Source: Torreya grandis (lineage: Eukaryota; Streptophyta; Pinopsida; Cupressales; Taxaceae). From it: a stretch of 64,000 bases of DNA. Each line of letters opens with the position of its first letter. Position 1 is the first letter of the stretch. The DNA lies in contig JARHVA010000638.1 in assembly GCA_037957365.1 (NCBI GenBank), forward strand, positions 4,269,501 to 4,333,500, given 5' to 3'. The notes beneath the pieces were generated by a model, which saw only the letters and a program-made list of their open reading frames with translations, was not told the DNA's origin and did not search any database. Positions 46,931 to 60,289 of the stretch are shown here, piece after piece. The position numbers and the translations under genes are program-made.

Positions 46931-49634
46931 GAGAGGATGTAGCCACTAGCAGTGATGGGTGTAGGGGAGCTACAAGCCTATCAGGCCCTAGTAGATTAGA
47001 GATATATGTATTTGGATATAGTAGCATAGATTATAGAGATCTAGACCTAGTTGGTGGAGTCAGAGATATAGGTAACACACCTACAGGGATAAGTAGACAA
47101 ATTTAGATCTTGGATGGCCTCCTTACAATGTACCATTTGGATGATTCAAATTGATGCTCAATAGGTAGCATGGTTAGGCCATGAGATAGATAGGATAGGA
47201 CCCAACCATAGAGCTAGGGCATTGTATATGGTTGTATTTATTATATAAAACTCATGATATATATATATATATAGATCATTTTTGCATATTGTTGTTGGAT
47301 GTGTATGTTGTCATCATGATTGATTTTGGTTGTTTATTATGGTTGAGGTTGTGGATGCTTAGGATATATTTCTTTCTATCACATGTATTTATCTTTGTTG
47401 GATATGCTATAGTAAATATATGAGATGTGGTTTCTTTTCTAACATTATGAAAAAACACATGCATGTTTAAAAAGAAACAAGAAAAAAGGACGTGGAAAAA
47501 TATAATCAATCAATAAAATGTACTACACACTATTTCAAGTTGGGAAATGTGTAATAATAAGAAATGACTAAGTATAAAGAACCAAGAAAAGGTAAAACAA
47601 GATGGTAAAAATTAATTTACTTTTAAACCAATATGAAATATTTTTGCACCAAACTAAGACAAGTAAAATCATACTAATATCACATTGGGAAGTATGACAA
47701 ACAAACTAATAAAATGGAAGGTATGTTAAAGGGAACAAATGGTAATAAAAAAAATTAACTAATTCAATAAATCATACTAAATCATGCTAAAGAGTATGAA
47801 AGAAAAACAAAATTACAAAAGATTGGTCTTAAATTAGTCATATTAATTCAATCTAGGAAATCTAAAAAATCAAGAAATGGTTGAAATCTTACACGCACTT
47901 GGAAAATAATAAGATAAAAAGGTGAAATAAAAATTAAGTAAGCATAAATCATACCAAATCAAGATGGGAAGTATGTAAAATGACGTGTAACTTCATAATC
48001 TATCAAATCTTATCTCAAATTTGACACATGTAATTTGGATGGTAACTTAGGTATTGGAATATTTTGTGAAGAGGGTCAAGTCCTATCCACGGTCTTACAC
48101 TACAACTCAAAAAAGAGAAAACTACTAGAGTGGAATAAATATGAAAATTAGGTAATCAAGGATGTGGGTAATAGGAAGGAAAAGATGGTAATTTGTGAGG
48201 ATGGTCAGGTCCTATCTACGGTCTTACAAAGCAACTCATAAATGAAATCTCAAAGGGAGTGATTAGTAGATAAAATAATATTTCTCAAGAATAAATATAA
48301 GGGAAATAAGGAGTCAAAAATGCAGTGTAAAAATCAAGACTTAGGCATATTATGAGAAGACCTTAGGAGGTAAGAGGCATAATAAGGACATGAGAAGACA
48401 CTAAGTGACTAGTGGTCACCTATGTACAAAGGAAACCTATTTAATATAAACACAAAGCTTTATAGGCAAATAAGTGTGCTATTAATATCAAATCATGAAG
48501 GTATATTCGTACAAGAAAATAAAAATGGACCTACCTTCCCACGACGTGTTCCCAGCTATTCATGACCCCTTATAGAGTCATCACTCTACTATGAAGACTG
48601 GGTACTTATGTGAGAAAGTACGTAGCACTAAAATATTTTTTATTCTCCTCTTCTAATATACTATCCTACCATACCCCAAAGGACCTTGGCTCTACCGTGA
48701 GGCCAACTTTGGAGTTTGAGCTTTGACTAGAAGAAAGAGATGTTCTTTGAATCATGTCTTTTAGTGTGATTTAGACTTTTAAAAACATTTTTCCTTTTGA
48801 TATCATTGCCTTTTGTTTAAATGATTTGGATTTTAACTTTATTTTGAAGGATTTTTAAGATTCCTCCTACATATGAATTCGGAATGACCAATCATGAGAG
48901 ATATAGTGATACACATGAAGGAGTTGTAGGCTAAGGATAAAGGAAGCTAAGTAACCAAAGAAAAAAGATTGACCAAGACACTTAGGCTTGACAATGAACT
49001 AGCATGTGATCTCAAGTCTCAACTGTGTATATGCTAAATTTACAGAAAAAGGAAGAGGGGAAAAAGGAGATCCAAAGGTAGACTAGTAAATGGAGATAGT
49101 AATGAGATAGATTGTTTTCTAACTGATCACATGGTAAATGGAGATAATAACCAAGGGTAATAGGGTAAGTATAACCAAATCACCATGGCAAATTATCTAT
49201 GAAAATAAGGATAAGAAATCAAAACAGTCATAAAGATATAAGCAAGAGAGTTTTAAGAAAAAATCTAGGGAAAAGGGAAGGGAAAGAAATGATAAATAAA
49301 AGATAACTATATGCAAAAATAAATGATAAGCAAGATATAGTACAAGTAAGAAATCATGATAGAAGATAAGCAAAAATTTGACACAATGTCAAATGATAAA
49401 ATAGATATAAATAATATTGGAGCACACATCTAATCCAAATATAAATGTGAAAGCACCATGAATGTGCTCATAAATACTAGTAAATCTATCCATACACATT
49501 ATCCAATACATCGGATAGGTCTCTGTGAAGCTATAATCAAACTACTACTAAGGTTTCATCAATCTTCAATGAATACTAGGCACTTCTTTTTTAATCTCCT
49601 CAACTAAAAAAGTAGGACTACTCAAAAGATCATA
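46931..49634. other. AT-rich non-coding region with dispersed short repeats
   Basis: No gene seen. 47254-47279 is a (TA)n run inside an atgat...atcat palindrome. The phrases 'aatcatactaaatc' and 'gggaagtatg' recur at about 47669, 47771 and 47945. A ~50-bp phrase, 'ggtcaagtcctatccacggtcttaca', occurs at about 48072 and again at about 48206. It may be the untranslated or LTR part of G2 or of the remnant to its left. Confidence 0.4.
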
Positions 49635-49990
49635 TTAAGGAGGAAAATAAGGCAAAGGTTGGTTAGGAGAATGTGTGGGAGCAAGATCTATGGGAGAAGA
49701 AGGAATCATCAATGGAGAATGATCCATGGGTGAAGGACTCAAGGGTGGAGAAGGATGCATGGGTGAGGGAAGGTCCATAGGTGAAGGGATCACAAGTGGA
49801 GGCACAAAAGGTGGTGAAGGGACCACAAGAGGTGATGGAACCACTGGAAGTGGAACCATAGGAGAAGGAAGAGGAGCCTTCTTGTAAGAATGACCTATGG
49901 GAGGAATGGTATAAGGTCCAAAAATGGTTATAAAGTGATCTTTGAGATGTTGTTGTAAGATGCAACAATGATTTATGTGATGAGTGCCAT

Positions 49991-49995
49991 AGAGA
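49991..49995. repeat. Target-site duplication of S1, left
   Basis: AGAGA, identical to 50967-50971. Together they frame S1 exactly. Confidence 0.8.
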
Positions 49996-50966
49996 TGCCA
50001 GGATCCTACTGCCCACTAAGGGCACACTTGATTACCTTTGTATTAGCAACTAAACATGAAATTTAACCAAAATGAATAAGTAACTAGAAATATGAAACAA
50101 CACAGGATATGAGAGACAATACCCAATTGTATTAATACTCATTCAAAAGAAAATACAATAAAGAAGATGCCACTTCTTCTTCCCACACCTCTAGAGCTCC
50201 CACACTTCTAGGGTTCACCTGTAATTCTCCTTCCATAGTTCACTCTCTCAATCACGATCACAACAATCAACTCAAACATAGAGTTGTTGTTCACCTCCAC
50301 CAGTTAGTAACAATGCTACCAGTACACCAAGTACACAACCATACTCCAAGTAGATCTTCCCTTCTCTTGCTGCCACCTGCAAGTCAATAGACCTTACTTA
50401 CCATGTAGATATCTCTACACCTTGAAGAACCCTTGTCCTTGCCTCACCAAGTCCTCATGATTCTTCAACCATTACCCTGGTAGATCTCCTAGTAGAACTT
50501 GCACAACCTGTAACTCTCCCTGATCATACACACTCAGCACCCCTTTGGAACTAGGAGGAGCTACTCTTGCTCTCTCTTCAAGCACAATGGCTTTCTAGCA
50601 CACTTTTACAATACAGCCCATGAGTCTATTATATAGATCTCATGTATACAATAATTAGACTTTCTTAATTACAATAATTAGACTCACAACTCCAAGACTA
50701 TAATTAGCCTTTAACATGCAAACTGACAGTCCAAAAATAGACCAGTTCGAAACCTGCATGCAAACTGCATGCACACACAAGTTGCCGATGTTGGCTTCTT
50801 CTTGACCAATGTCAGCTGACTCATAACCGACGTTGGTTGCTTCTGCACTATAATATGACCGACGTCGGTTGATCAGATCGACGTCGGTTGCCCTGCAACT
50901 TAGCAACCTCCCAGCAACCTCCTTCCCTGTTTGCATCAGTGAAGCTTTTAGCTCCACAACCTAACA
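49996..50966 (-). repeat. S1: solo LTR inserted in G2
   Basis: 971 bp. The minus strand begins TGTTAGGTTGTGGAGC and ends GATCCTGGCA, flanked by perfect AGAGA duplications. It has a CTATATAA box (50629-50636, minus), no internal coding region, and the G2 frame resumes in phase across it. A lone LTR with intact duplication is the usual product of LTR-LTR recombination. Upstream of the TATA box it carries five CCGACGTCGG-type palindromes (about 50785-50895). Confidence 0.85.
50629..50636 (-). promoter_or_regulatory. TATA box of S1
   Basis: Minus strand CTATATAA within gatctatataatagactc, about 330 bp into the LTR, downstream of the palindrome cluster in the direction of transcription. Confidence 0.55.
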
Positions 50967-50971
50967 AGAGA
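50967..50971. repeat. Target-site duplication of S1, right
   Basis: AGAGA, matching 49991-49995. Confidence 0.8.
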
Positions 50972-53900
50972 TGCCATAGATAATATACCTCACCATACCT
51001 GGGAAAATATTCAGGAAGTACCTTTGGGGGAGGTATGGCTTTGTCTGATGATGGGGAATAAGGATGAAAGGTATCAACATAGTGTCGTAGCTTATGATAA
51101 TGGGTAGAAGAATGGTTATATATCCCATGGAATCAACAGATATGCTTATGATTGGTTTTAGGAGAAGCACTCATGGAAGGAGGTAAAATAGGAATGAAAG
51201 GATTTGAAGAACACTTATCAGCCCATTTTATGGGCAAAGGATCCATCTTAGGTAAAGGAAGCAAACCATTACCAAGGGAAGGTGATGATGAGGAAAGAAT
51301 AGAACTAGGCTCAATAAAAGGAGTAATAGCATTAGAATTAGGGGTAAGCTTAGCAATAGTAGGAGTGGGAATAGGATCAAATATAATAGAAGCAAGAAGA
51401 GGCTCAACTTTATTGGGCTCTACTGAGGGAGGGATAGGATCTATAGAGGGTCACACTAACCTCAAGGGTAAACTAGCTACAAGGGTCAGGGTACCTAGCA
51501 AAATGGTAAGGCCCAGTCATAACATGATCCATGAGCATATTCCTACATGGATCCTTAGAAACAAGAGGTATCAGTGTCATTTATACCTTTTAATAAAGGG
51601 GGAAAATGCAAAAATTAGGAACTATAAGTGAATAAAAATGATGAGATGCATGAAAAGACTCAAGTAAAAAAGAGTGATAATGAACAATCTTGACATCATG
51701 AGCCTAGAAAAAACTACCTAAAAATGGATCATCTAAAAAAAAACCATCATCATAATATGGGGTATGAAGATTAATGACACAGGCAGGGATAACCTTGTCA
51801 TATGATGAATCATGGTGAATAGAATTCCTAGTCTTGGTTAAGACAACAGGAATGTCATTGTAAGGAGGCTTACGAGAACAAGGTTGTAAGGAAGTAGGAA
51901 GCTATGAGATGAGATGAGGTGAGAGATCAAAAAAATCTATCTTTAAGTTAATCTCATCAAGCTCATCATCATTAGAATCTAAAAGGTTAGGAGGAATGTT
52001 GCCAATGAGCTCAGGATGCCCATTATAACCATGGGTTAAGTTAACATGAAATTTTAGACATTGAGACTCATGAAATGAAACACTTGGCAAAGGTTCAAGA
52101 GTAGGAAGATTGAAGACACCACTATCTTGGAATTATTTGAAATTCTAAGGGTTAATGTCACCTTGAATCCTATAGATGGTTCCATTGTGAGGTAATTTAA
52201 TGTATTGGCAAGTGGAAGAAGTGATAGCTCTCATGTGGTGAGTCCACAACCTACCAAGCAACATGTTATAAAAAATGGGGAAATTAAAGATCATTACCTT
52301 CATGCAGATGGTGATAGGTGGGATGGTAATGGGAAGCCACATGCAACCTAGAGGAAGAATTTTCCTTCTATCGCATCCTTGGCATGTGTTATGTGTAGAC
52401 TTAAGATTACATTCAAAATACCCATGGGTATTAATAAAATTAAGATAAGTGACATAGGTGTCAGAACCCTCATCAATAAAGTCATGTTTAACTTGGATAT
52501 CATCGATTTAAATGTTAATGAATAAAGGAGGATCATCCACATGAAGCAGAATGTCATCAGGAATCATAGATGTGATAGGAAATCATAGAGAGAGAGAAGT
52601 GTCTATAGTTTCATCAATGTTGATAGACATCTCTTCACATTATTGTAAAATACTATCTTCAAAACTAGATAAATCTACCTCCTATCCTACTAGGGGAGGA
52701 TGAGGGACATTCATCTTCAATAAGAGCTACATGAGGCAATTTCTATGACGTGGGGAAGTCCTCATAAGCTCAAGAAATGGAATTTGGGATGGGAGATTAG
52801 TGATTTCTGCAATGGGATCCCACTCATCATAGCCCATAAGAAGGTTATTAGATATAGGTGTATAAAGGTTAAGGAGATCCTCAGAAGGAGGAGTCAAAGT
52901 ACATTGGACTTTTTATTAATAAGAATGAGAAGAAGATTTGAAACAAGGTAGTAAATCATGTTGAGAGGCTGAACTAGTTGGTTTAAGTTGATTGTGAGAA
53001 GGATAAGAAGAAGTGTTAGTAGAATCTTGATTATCATTAGCATTGTGAGTTGATGAAAGAGTTGTAGAAATAGAATGGGATATGTTATCCAAGGAAGAAT
53101 CAAAAACTAGATCATCAAACGTGATAATATCTTCTTGCCCCAACTCATTTAAATGAGTTGGAGAATAATCTTGGATAACATGATATGTTTTATTAAAGGA
53201 GTGTTGATAGGTTGGGAATTAATGAAATCCACCACCCTTCACATGTTAGTCATGCTAACCACATTCTCTTCATAGGTTGGTTCAACAAGACTTTCTACAT
53301 TATTGGTGGAAGAGATGGACTTGTCTTGATTGTATTGGATAGGTTGATGATTAGGTAAAGGATCATTATAGATAGCCAAATGATAATTTTCTTGATTCAA
53401 GTCTTGAGTTTTATAATTTGATTTATAGTCCTTGAAAGCAATCTCATAGGCTTGTTAATGCTTACGGATAATGGAATCATGATCAAAATTAGGTCCAAAA
53501 AGAAAATCCATAGCTAAATTATGAAGTTGTCTACAAGTCTCATGAGAATGACCCCAACTAGCATGAAACCAAAAAAACTTGTTAGGATCATACTAGGATT
53601 TCATAAGATGGGTAGGGTCAAGTTCTCATGGAAGAGGCCTGGGTAGATGTTTAAGCAATTTAGCCAAGGATAGAGGTTTGTGAATATTGATGTTATTGGG
53701 TGAAGAGAAATGAGGATTAGTATATTGTTGAGAAGGAGTTCGTTTTGAAGAAGGGTTAGGAATGACAACTTGAACAATATGAATGGCATCAAAAGAACTG
53801 ATAACACCATCATTGGTGATATTGCAATTTTTATTCTTAAGCAATAAATGAGGACATGCAAAAGGTTGGGGTGGCTCACATTGATGCATTAGGAAATCTT

Positions 53901-54399
53901 GTCTTTTAGCTTGGTTAATAGCCTCCTCCAAGGTACATGGAGAGAGAGTGTGGACTTGATATTGAAGTTTAAGAAAGAGAGCATTTGTAAAGAGATGAAA
54001 AAGATTGTCATCCACCATGTTATGTTCAAATTTTTTTGACAAAGTTTTCCATATCTTAAAAAAGGCTTAGGTAATTTTATTATCATGTTATTTAAAATTA
54101 ATGAAATGGGCCAAAGTTTTTTCAAGAAGATAATTAGTTTGGAATTATTGAACTAAAGTATTTACTAAGTCCTCAAAACTAGAAATGGAATGATCTCTAA
54201 GTTGATTGTACTAATCCAAGGCATCACCTATGAGAGTTTTGGCTAAGAGCTTGATAGCAGCAAAGGTGTTTAATTTGACCCAATCCTTGTAAATATTTCC
54301 AAATGTTTTGAGGTGAAGGGTAGGATTAGTTGACCCATCATAATAAATTGTAGGTGTTATACCTCCTATATCAATGTTGACAATTTGAGTAGTGAGTGG

Positions 54400-55834
54400 T
54401 GTAGACACTGAAATCGTGTCTACTCCCTTGGTCATCCTCCTCGTCCTCTCCCCCCTTGGTCCCCTTCATCCACTTAACCACTCCTAACCCATGTCTTATT
54501 AATTTGAAATAATTATCTTATTTTAAGTTAATAATTCTCTCTCCCTTGCCACCTCACCACCCTAGGATGCCCTTCTTTGGATTCCCTTCATCCCCCCATG
54601 ACCCATTTATGACCTATTCCTCATCCTCACACCCATTTAACCCCTCTCGACCGTTTCTTACCCCACCACTTAAACCCGGCAGTTGGGAAAATGGATGAAA
54701 GTCTATTTTTAGCCTTTTTCCTACCTTCCATCTGTCGACGTCGGTCAATGTTGACCGACGTTGGCGGTACTACCATCATCGATTTCCTTCATAACATTTT
54801 TTTGTGTCTGTTATCCTCCCTTTGCCCCTACTCTTCATTCGACTCTGGAATCTTACAATCTAATCAATCAATTGGCCAATATTTTTGCCAGACCTCTCAC
54901 TCTCTCTCAGGTACACACAGCAGGCTTCTACACCAGCAAGCACAACAAGTATCAGGAGCCCTACCTTGCAACAGTCTTCTGCATCAACAATAGGTACATC
55001 AGCACCCTAACCTCCTACACTTCTTCAGCAGGTAAGAGGTATGTACTTTTCTATTATGTCATTTTCAATAGCTTAGAATGTCTCTGTAATCAGCTTTCTA
55101 TTTATTGCTTCTAAGCCACACTCTAGACCAGACCAAACCAAACCCGAATCCTTATCTCCCTATCTCCCTATTTCCTCCATCTTCTATTTGGTCCCTCTTT
55201 CAGACCATTCTTTCTGCCTGCTAAGACCCTGTACAGAGCATTCAACCAGACTCTCAGACCCAGACCCCTAGACCATTCAACCAGACCCATAGCCTTTCTC
55301 AGACCCGTCCACATACCAAAAACTCGTCCAAACCTCGTCCACAGACTACTACCCCAACCGACACCTGCCGTAGAGACCACTACCCCCACCAATGTCGGTA
55401 GACTAACCGACATCGGTAGACCTTGACAACTGATGTCGATAGACTAACCGATGTCAGCAACTGTGACTAGGCCAACAACAACATTCAGGTAAGCATTTGC
55501 TTCCATTTCCTTTTCAGTCTTCAATCATTTTAGTCTTTTATCATTCTGCCTTTTATCAGACATTACTTTTATCAATTAGTGGGTTGACATCCCTCAAGCT
55601 TTTGCTTCTAGGATCAAGCTTTTGCTTGGCAACCCACCATCTCCTCATCTAACGCCTTCTTTGTCTTAGTCTCTTTCTTTTGTAGGTGTCATCCTCCACA
55701 ACCAAAGAGGAGTTCTCACGATGTCTGGATAATAGTGCGCACAACTTCATCCAGGTACATACAAGCCTTAGACCATTCTTCTTAGTTTCTTATTTCTCTT
55801 TTTGAATGTAGAAAGTGAAAATAGCATAGAAACA
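54400..55834 (+). repeat. E 5' LTR
   Basis: 1,435 bp, starting TGTAGACACTGAAATCGTG and ending agcatagaaaca before the primer-binding site. At least the first 700 bp repeat at 63300-64000 with about 5% differences by eye. Two CCGACGTCGG-type palindromes lie at 54733-54768 and four decayed ones at 55384-55466. It also has CT-rich tracts (ctctctctc). A doubled phrase 'caagcttttgcttc' near 55597-55630 is enclosed by gtgggttg/caacccac, a possible small hairpin. Confidence 0.85.
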
Positions 55835-55837
55835 TTC

Positions 55838-55856
55838 TAGCACGCCCGGTGGGACC
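55838..55856 (+). other. E primer-binding site
   Basis: TAGCACGCCCGGTGGGACC, three bases after the LTR end. Plant gypsy elements often carry TGGCACGCCCGGTGGGAC here, so the first TGG has probably decayed to TAG. I do not assign the tRNA. Confidence 0.65.
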
Positions 55857-56929
55857 TTAGGGTCTTCCTTGGGTTCTTTTCTTTCTGTTCATATAGGTGC
55901 ATTAGGTTTCTCCCTTTTCACCTCTTTCTTCTCTTCTAAACGACACCATTAGCGGGATTAAAAAGAACTTTTCTTTCTTTTCTTGCATTTCAAACTAGTC
56001 AAAAGTCATATTCTTCAACCCTTTCTCAACTTGTTTTCATTCGAACTCACATTTTGACTTGGGCTTAAAACACATTGCATGTCATTTCTGCTTGCTTGCA
56101 TTTCTTAGTCCACACCTAGTAATTAATAACCGCATCATGAATTAATTGTAGTCCACTTTATGTTACACAACCAAACCACTTGCACCAAATTAAACATCAA
56201 ACTCACCTGAGACAAGGCCCGACTAGGATTTCATCACCCAGCGGATACCTTACCCGTCTCGGCAATCCCACTTGGATTTCATCACCAAGGGGAAATCCCA
56301 CTCTGTTCTCTGGCAGAGTCTAATCTCTAGGGAAAGTATATTTTGGCTAAGCGAGACCAGCTTATCACTGGGCTCGTGAAGTGAAGGGAGCTTGCTCCTT
56401 AGCACCAAGCCATGTACGAAACCTAACCCAGACTCTTGAGCACCTAAACAAACCTAAAACCATCCATAGACTACCTCTTCTAAGACCCTTCTACAAGCCA
56501 ACCTCCCAAACATCACTTTAAGGCATAAGCCACAGGATTCTAAAAGTTGATTCTTAGGATTTAATGCTTAGGACCTGCTTGTGTTCTTCTATTTTTCTGT
56601 TCCCATCTACTTGTTTGAGCTAGTGAGGACGTTCTTCTTCCTTTTTTTCCCAGAATCTTCAAATTTTTTGAGTTTCTAGAAACCACAGTCACCGGCATCG
56701 ATTTTACCACCGACGTCGGCAACCTTTCTCACCGGCATCAGTTATCTGACCGACGTTGGCCATCTATCCCAACCAACATCATTTTTTCAACCGATGTTGG
56801 TTACTGTCACAGTCCTTTTTTTTCAAAATAGCAGCCTTAAAACCCACCCCTTTTTCTGCCAAAACCATATTTTGAGTTTTTGAAACTGAAAAAACACAGT
56901 TTCTGAAACCTGACCCTTTCTTGCCTTGA
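55857..56929 (+). other. E leader with six palindrome-like ACCGACGTCGGT words
   Basis: 1.07 kb, no protein motif. About 56690-56812 holds six related words: CCGGCATCGA, CCGACGTCGGC, CCGGCATCAG, CCGACGTTGGC, CCAACATCA and CCGATGTTGG. Around 56220-56300 a phrase with 'ggatttcatcacc' is doubled. Gag starts at the ATG at 56930. Confidence 0.5.
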
Positions 56930-59900
56930 ATGGTTTTGACACGTAGTCAAACCAAGGCTCTTGTTGACCAAGTGAGGCATCAATCGCTTCTGCCTTCCCC
57001 ATCCATAACCAGTCCTATAATGGAGTTCCACTCGCAGATCGAAAGAACTCCTACTCGACCGACCCCGACTCAGACCCCCATCGTCCCTGAAGGGGACCAA
57101 GATTTTGAAAGATTCTTGGACCTCAATGTCACAGCCCTCTAAAACTATCTCGCAAGAAACCCAACGCGAGACTTTTCGGGTGAAGTGGTGATGACACTAA
57201 CACCACCCGCTACCTAGCCTTTTGCCTCAACCGTTAACCCGACCATGGCCAATACACAAAGTTTGGCCTCTCCATCTATTTTTAGACCAACCTCCATCGG
57301 GGTTCCATTACCCTCTCAACCACATGCAATTCAACCAAGCTCTACATCATACCAGAACTTGATTGTCTCGACCCCTCACACTCTTGCACCCATAAACGCA
57401 GGAGTGTCTACCTCTCCTTTTTCCAATGACACCATGCAACCACCTTTGGCGATATCCAGTCAACTTATGCCTTCTACCTTCATGACCCAACCACCCTTGG
57501 TCTCCACTTCTATCACTGTGACTAGTTACACATATGTTGCGCCCCTACAAGCACAACCGACTACATCGTATGCCCCTTCAGGCATCTTTCAAGTGCCCTA
57601 AAACCTAGGGGGCACCCCATCCACCAATCCATCAGTAGATCTCATCAAAATGTTGATGGACAAAATGTCTAGACTCGAGACCTCCATTTCTGGTTCACGC
57701 AATGCTCTCTCGTATGAGCGAATTTGCAATGAACCCATCCATCCTTCTGTCCCGATCCGACCATACCCCAACCAGTGGGAGCTTCCTAAATTTACTCATT
57801 TCCAGAGTAAGGAAGACCCACAATATCATCTACGAGCATTCAGACATGCCTGCTATCTCATAGCCCACGATGATGTGTTACTTCTACGCACGTTCCCCAT
57901 GTCACTTTTTGGCCCCATCCTTGACGAGTATAGCTCTCTTACCAGACATTCTATCTTTTCATTCATTCAACTCGCCCAATTATTTCTCAACCATTTTTCT
58001 ATCAATATCACCAAACAAGTCTCAATCACAGACCCCTACTTTATCAGGCAATTTGACGACGAATCAATAGTCGATTTTGTCACCCATTGGAGGGGCTTGA
58101 TTAACCAGCTCACCTTCTCCTTGCCTCAACCTGAGCTCATCGAGCTCTTTTCTCGAGCATGTGCCAAGCACATCTCTTCTACCTTGCAGGTTCAAACATT
58201 TTGCACTTTCGATGAGGCTTTCACCATGGCCCGAAAGCTTGAACTCTGTGCCATTGAAGAAGACAAGGTCAAATTGCGTAATACCAATGCAAAAGCCAAT
58301 GACCATTCTTCTTCCAGACCTTCTTCTTCTGCCAACTCCAAGTCCAAAGGAGTGGCCAACACTATGGTCATTAGATCACCATCCTTGATAACAACCAGTC
58401 ACTCTCAATCTTCAACATCCCAAAGCATCACCAAACAATTCCAACAACGGTACATCCAGTGTTCATACACTCCGCTTGGAGAATCATATGCTTCCATTTT
58501 GGAAAAACTTGTCAAACATGGGGTCCTCAATCTCCGTCCAATCCAACCACCTCAATTCAACCCTTCAAAATCCCTCCCTACTTGGTATAGGGAGGCCAAC
58601 TTCTGTCACTATCATCGCGTCCACGGCCATGACATCGACAATTGCCAAACCTTCAAAAACATAGTCCAAGACATGATCGACAAGGGAGATCTTGTTTTAG
58701 ACAACCCGAATGCCCCACCCAACCAACATATTGACATCTTCAAACAACCATTCCCAAACCATCCTCTTAATTAAAACAATGTCCAGACCTTGACCAATAG
58801 CTCCCAACAGCATGATATACGCACGGTCAACACGGTCTCACCTCTTGTCCCTGACCAACCTCCTTCACAGGTAAAAGAGTCTTCTTCTCCTATTTGTCCA
58901 TCACAAGTAGAAGAAACCTCTTCTCCTATTAGTCCTCCATCAACCTCTCTTATACTGGAGGACGCCTTGACCATGCCAATGCCGTTAGCCCTACCTTCAT
59001 TCGAGGACCCTACCTTGCCTACTCCTCAACCATAAATAGAAGGCACCATCATCCCTGCCCTCTACCCTCTTGAGGAGCCGCACTCTCCTATTTCTTCTCC
59101 ACCAAGAGAAGACCCAGTCTCTCCACCCATTTTGACTGAGGAAGACCCAGTCACGATTTCCTCTTGCCTTTTGCCTGAGATTGCTATATCTCACTCACCT
59201 CCGTCCACATCTGAACCCAAACCTATATCTAACCTCACCTTGCACAATGGTGGTCATCAACCCAAACCAAAGAAGGCCACTAAACTACACCGGAGGACTC
59301 CTCCCCCACCTTTGTCATTACCTTCAATTTTGGGCCCGCATCTGTCCACTTTAATAAGAGTGCTTCCTACTCCCATAATTCACAGAGGCAAGTCGCCTCC
59401 ATTCCTCTCTCAACTCATCAGACATATATCTCCTCCAATCCATTGACCAATGCCTCCTAAACCAAAGTCATCAACCCCCACTGCAACAAAACATCCAGAC
59501 CCGTTAGCAGGTTCTTACGCCTTACTACTACGGCAATTGTTGCAGTCTTCTCGCCTCAATCTCCCACCTCTTCAACCATATCAATCTCTCAGACCAAAAC
59601 CACCCTAGTTCGACGACACTCAGATTTGTGTGTATCATCACACGCCTAGGCATGACACTGAGCATTGTTGTGTCCTCAAGGTTGTCATTTGCCAATGTCT
59701 AGGGAATGACACCTTTCTTCTCGACCATGTTAGCAACAAGCCTTCAACACCGCCCCACTCATCGACTCTCAGATCAAGACCATCTTGGTTCGACAACTCT
59801 AAATTTTGCCACTATCATCACACTCTAGGACATGACACTGAGCATTGTTGCACTCTTAAAGCTGCCATTCATCAACATCAAAAAAAGGATTCCCTTCTCA

Positions 59901-60289
59901 TCAAGGATCCTCTTGACCACCCCTTCGACAAATCATCAACACCGACCCATGCTTCTCATACCTCATCACTTAAATCAGGATCTCCACGCCAGATTATGGT
60001 CCCTTTGCTGCCTTTAACCCCCTTATTCGACATCAACACAGTCAATCTAACCACCAAGCCTCAACTGACCTCAACCAATCTGTCAAACATTCTTCCTGGC
60101 CACCAGGGGAATCCAACGTTCATTCAAGCCTCGACCAACCTTTCAACCCAGTCTCAACCAAACATCAACCAACCTTTTAATCATGACCTCGACCATGCAT
60201 CAACCAATCTTGACCAATCATCGACCAAATACCAATTTCAACCCAACCATCAACCAAATATCAACAAACATCAACCAGACATTGACTAA
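56930..60289 (+). pseudogene. gag: E giant Gag-like polyprotein, single frame with a few stops
   Basis: Starts MVLTRSQTKALVDQ, a usual gypsy Gag opening. The open segments from 56930 to 60289 share one frame, separated by only seven single stops (57140, 57215, 57599, 58772, 59033, 59444, 59606) before TAA at 60287, so it was about 1,120 codons. Order: Pro/Ser/Thr-rich region (57245-57601); capsid (57650 on: WELPKFTHFQSKEDPQYHLR, RTFPMSLFGPILDEYSSL); knuckle 1 CHYHRVHGHDIDNC (about 58600); Pro/Ser-rich linker; knuckle 2 CVYHHTPRHDTEHC (about 59630); knuckle 3 CHYHHTLGHDTEHC (about 59810); Asn/Gln-rich tail. All knuckles are CX2HX4HX4C. The stop at 59606 replaces the Trp seen before the other knuckles (TGG to TAG). 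It probably packaged RNA. Confidence 0.75.

Larger units (their letters stand above)
49635..54399 (-). mobile_element. gag: G2: Ty3/gypsy fragment (gag-protease), minus strand
   Basis: Gag: 54211-54399 contains GGITPTIYYDGSTNPTLHLK and LAKTLIGDALDWYNQLRDHS; 53626-54042 contains YQVHTLSPCTLEEAINQAKR. A knuckle-like WFHASWGHSHETC follows near 53560. A protease tail is at about 52145-52400: TIPPITICMKVMIF, then YNMLLGRLWTHHMRAI and YIKLPHNG, matching the 'NILLGRPWIH..K.P..G' end of gypsy proteases. Below 52100 the frame is Ser/Pro-rich (49635-49859: PSPMDLPSPMHPSPPLSPSP) with no RT. Removing S1 restores the frame across 49996-50966. E truncates its gag at 54399; the rest would lie beyond the window. 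Confidence 0.7.

Noticed and set aside
47254..47279. TATA-type promoter at the (TA)n run
   Set aside because: A simple microsatellite in AT-rich DNA with no gene downstream.
49991..51000. Mutator-like insertion with a 9-bp duplication AGAGATGCC
   Set aside because: No terminal inverted repeats. With a 5-bp duplication AGAGA the insert begins TG and ends CA on the minus strand and has a TATA box, so a solo LTR fits better; the extra four matching bases are chance or shared end sequence.
51152..51631. 159-codon plus-strand ORF, Gly/Ile-rich
   Set aside because: It lies antisense to the G2 frame in low-complexity sequence, with no domain or start context.
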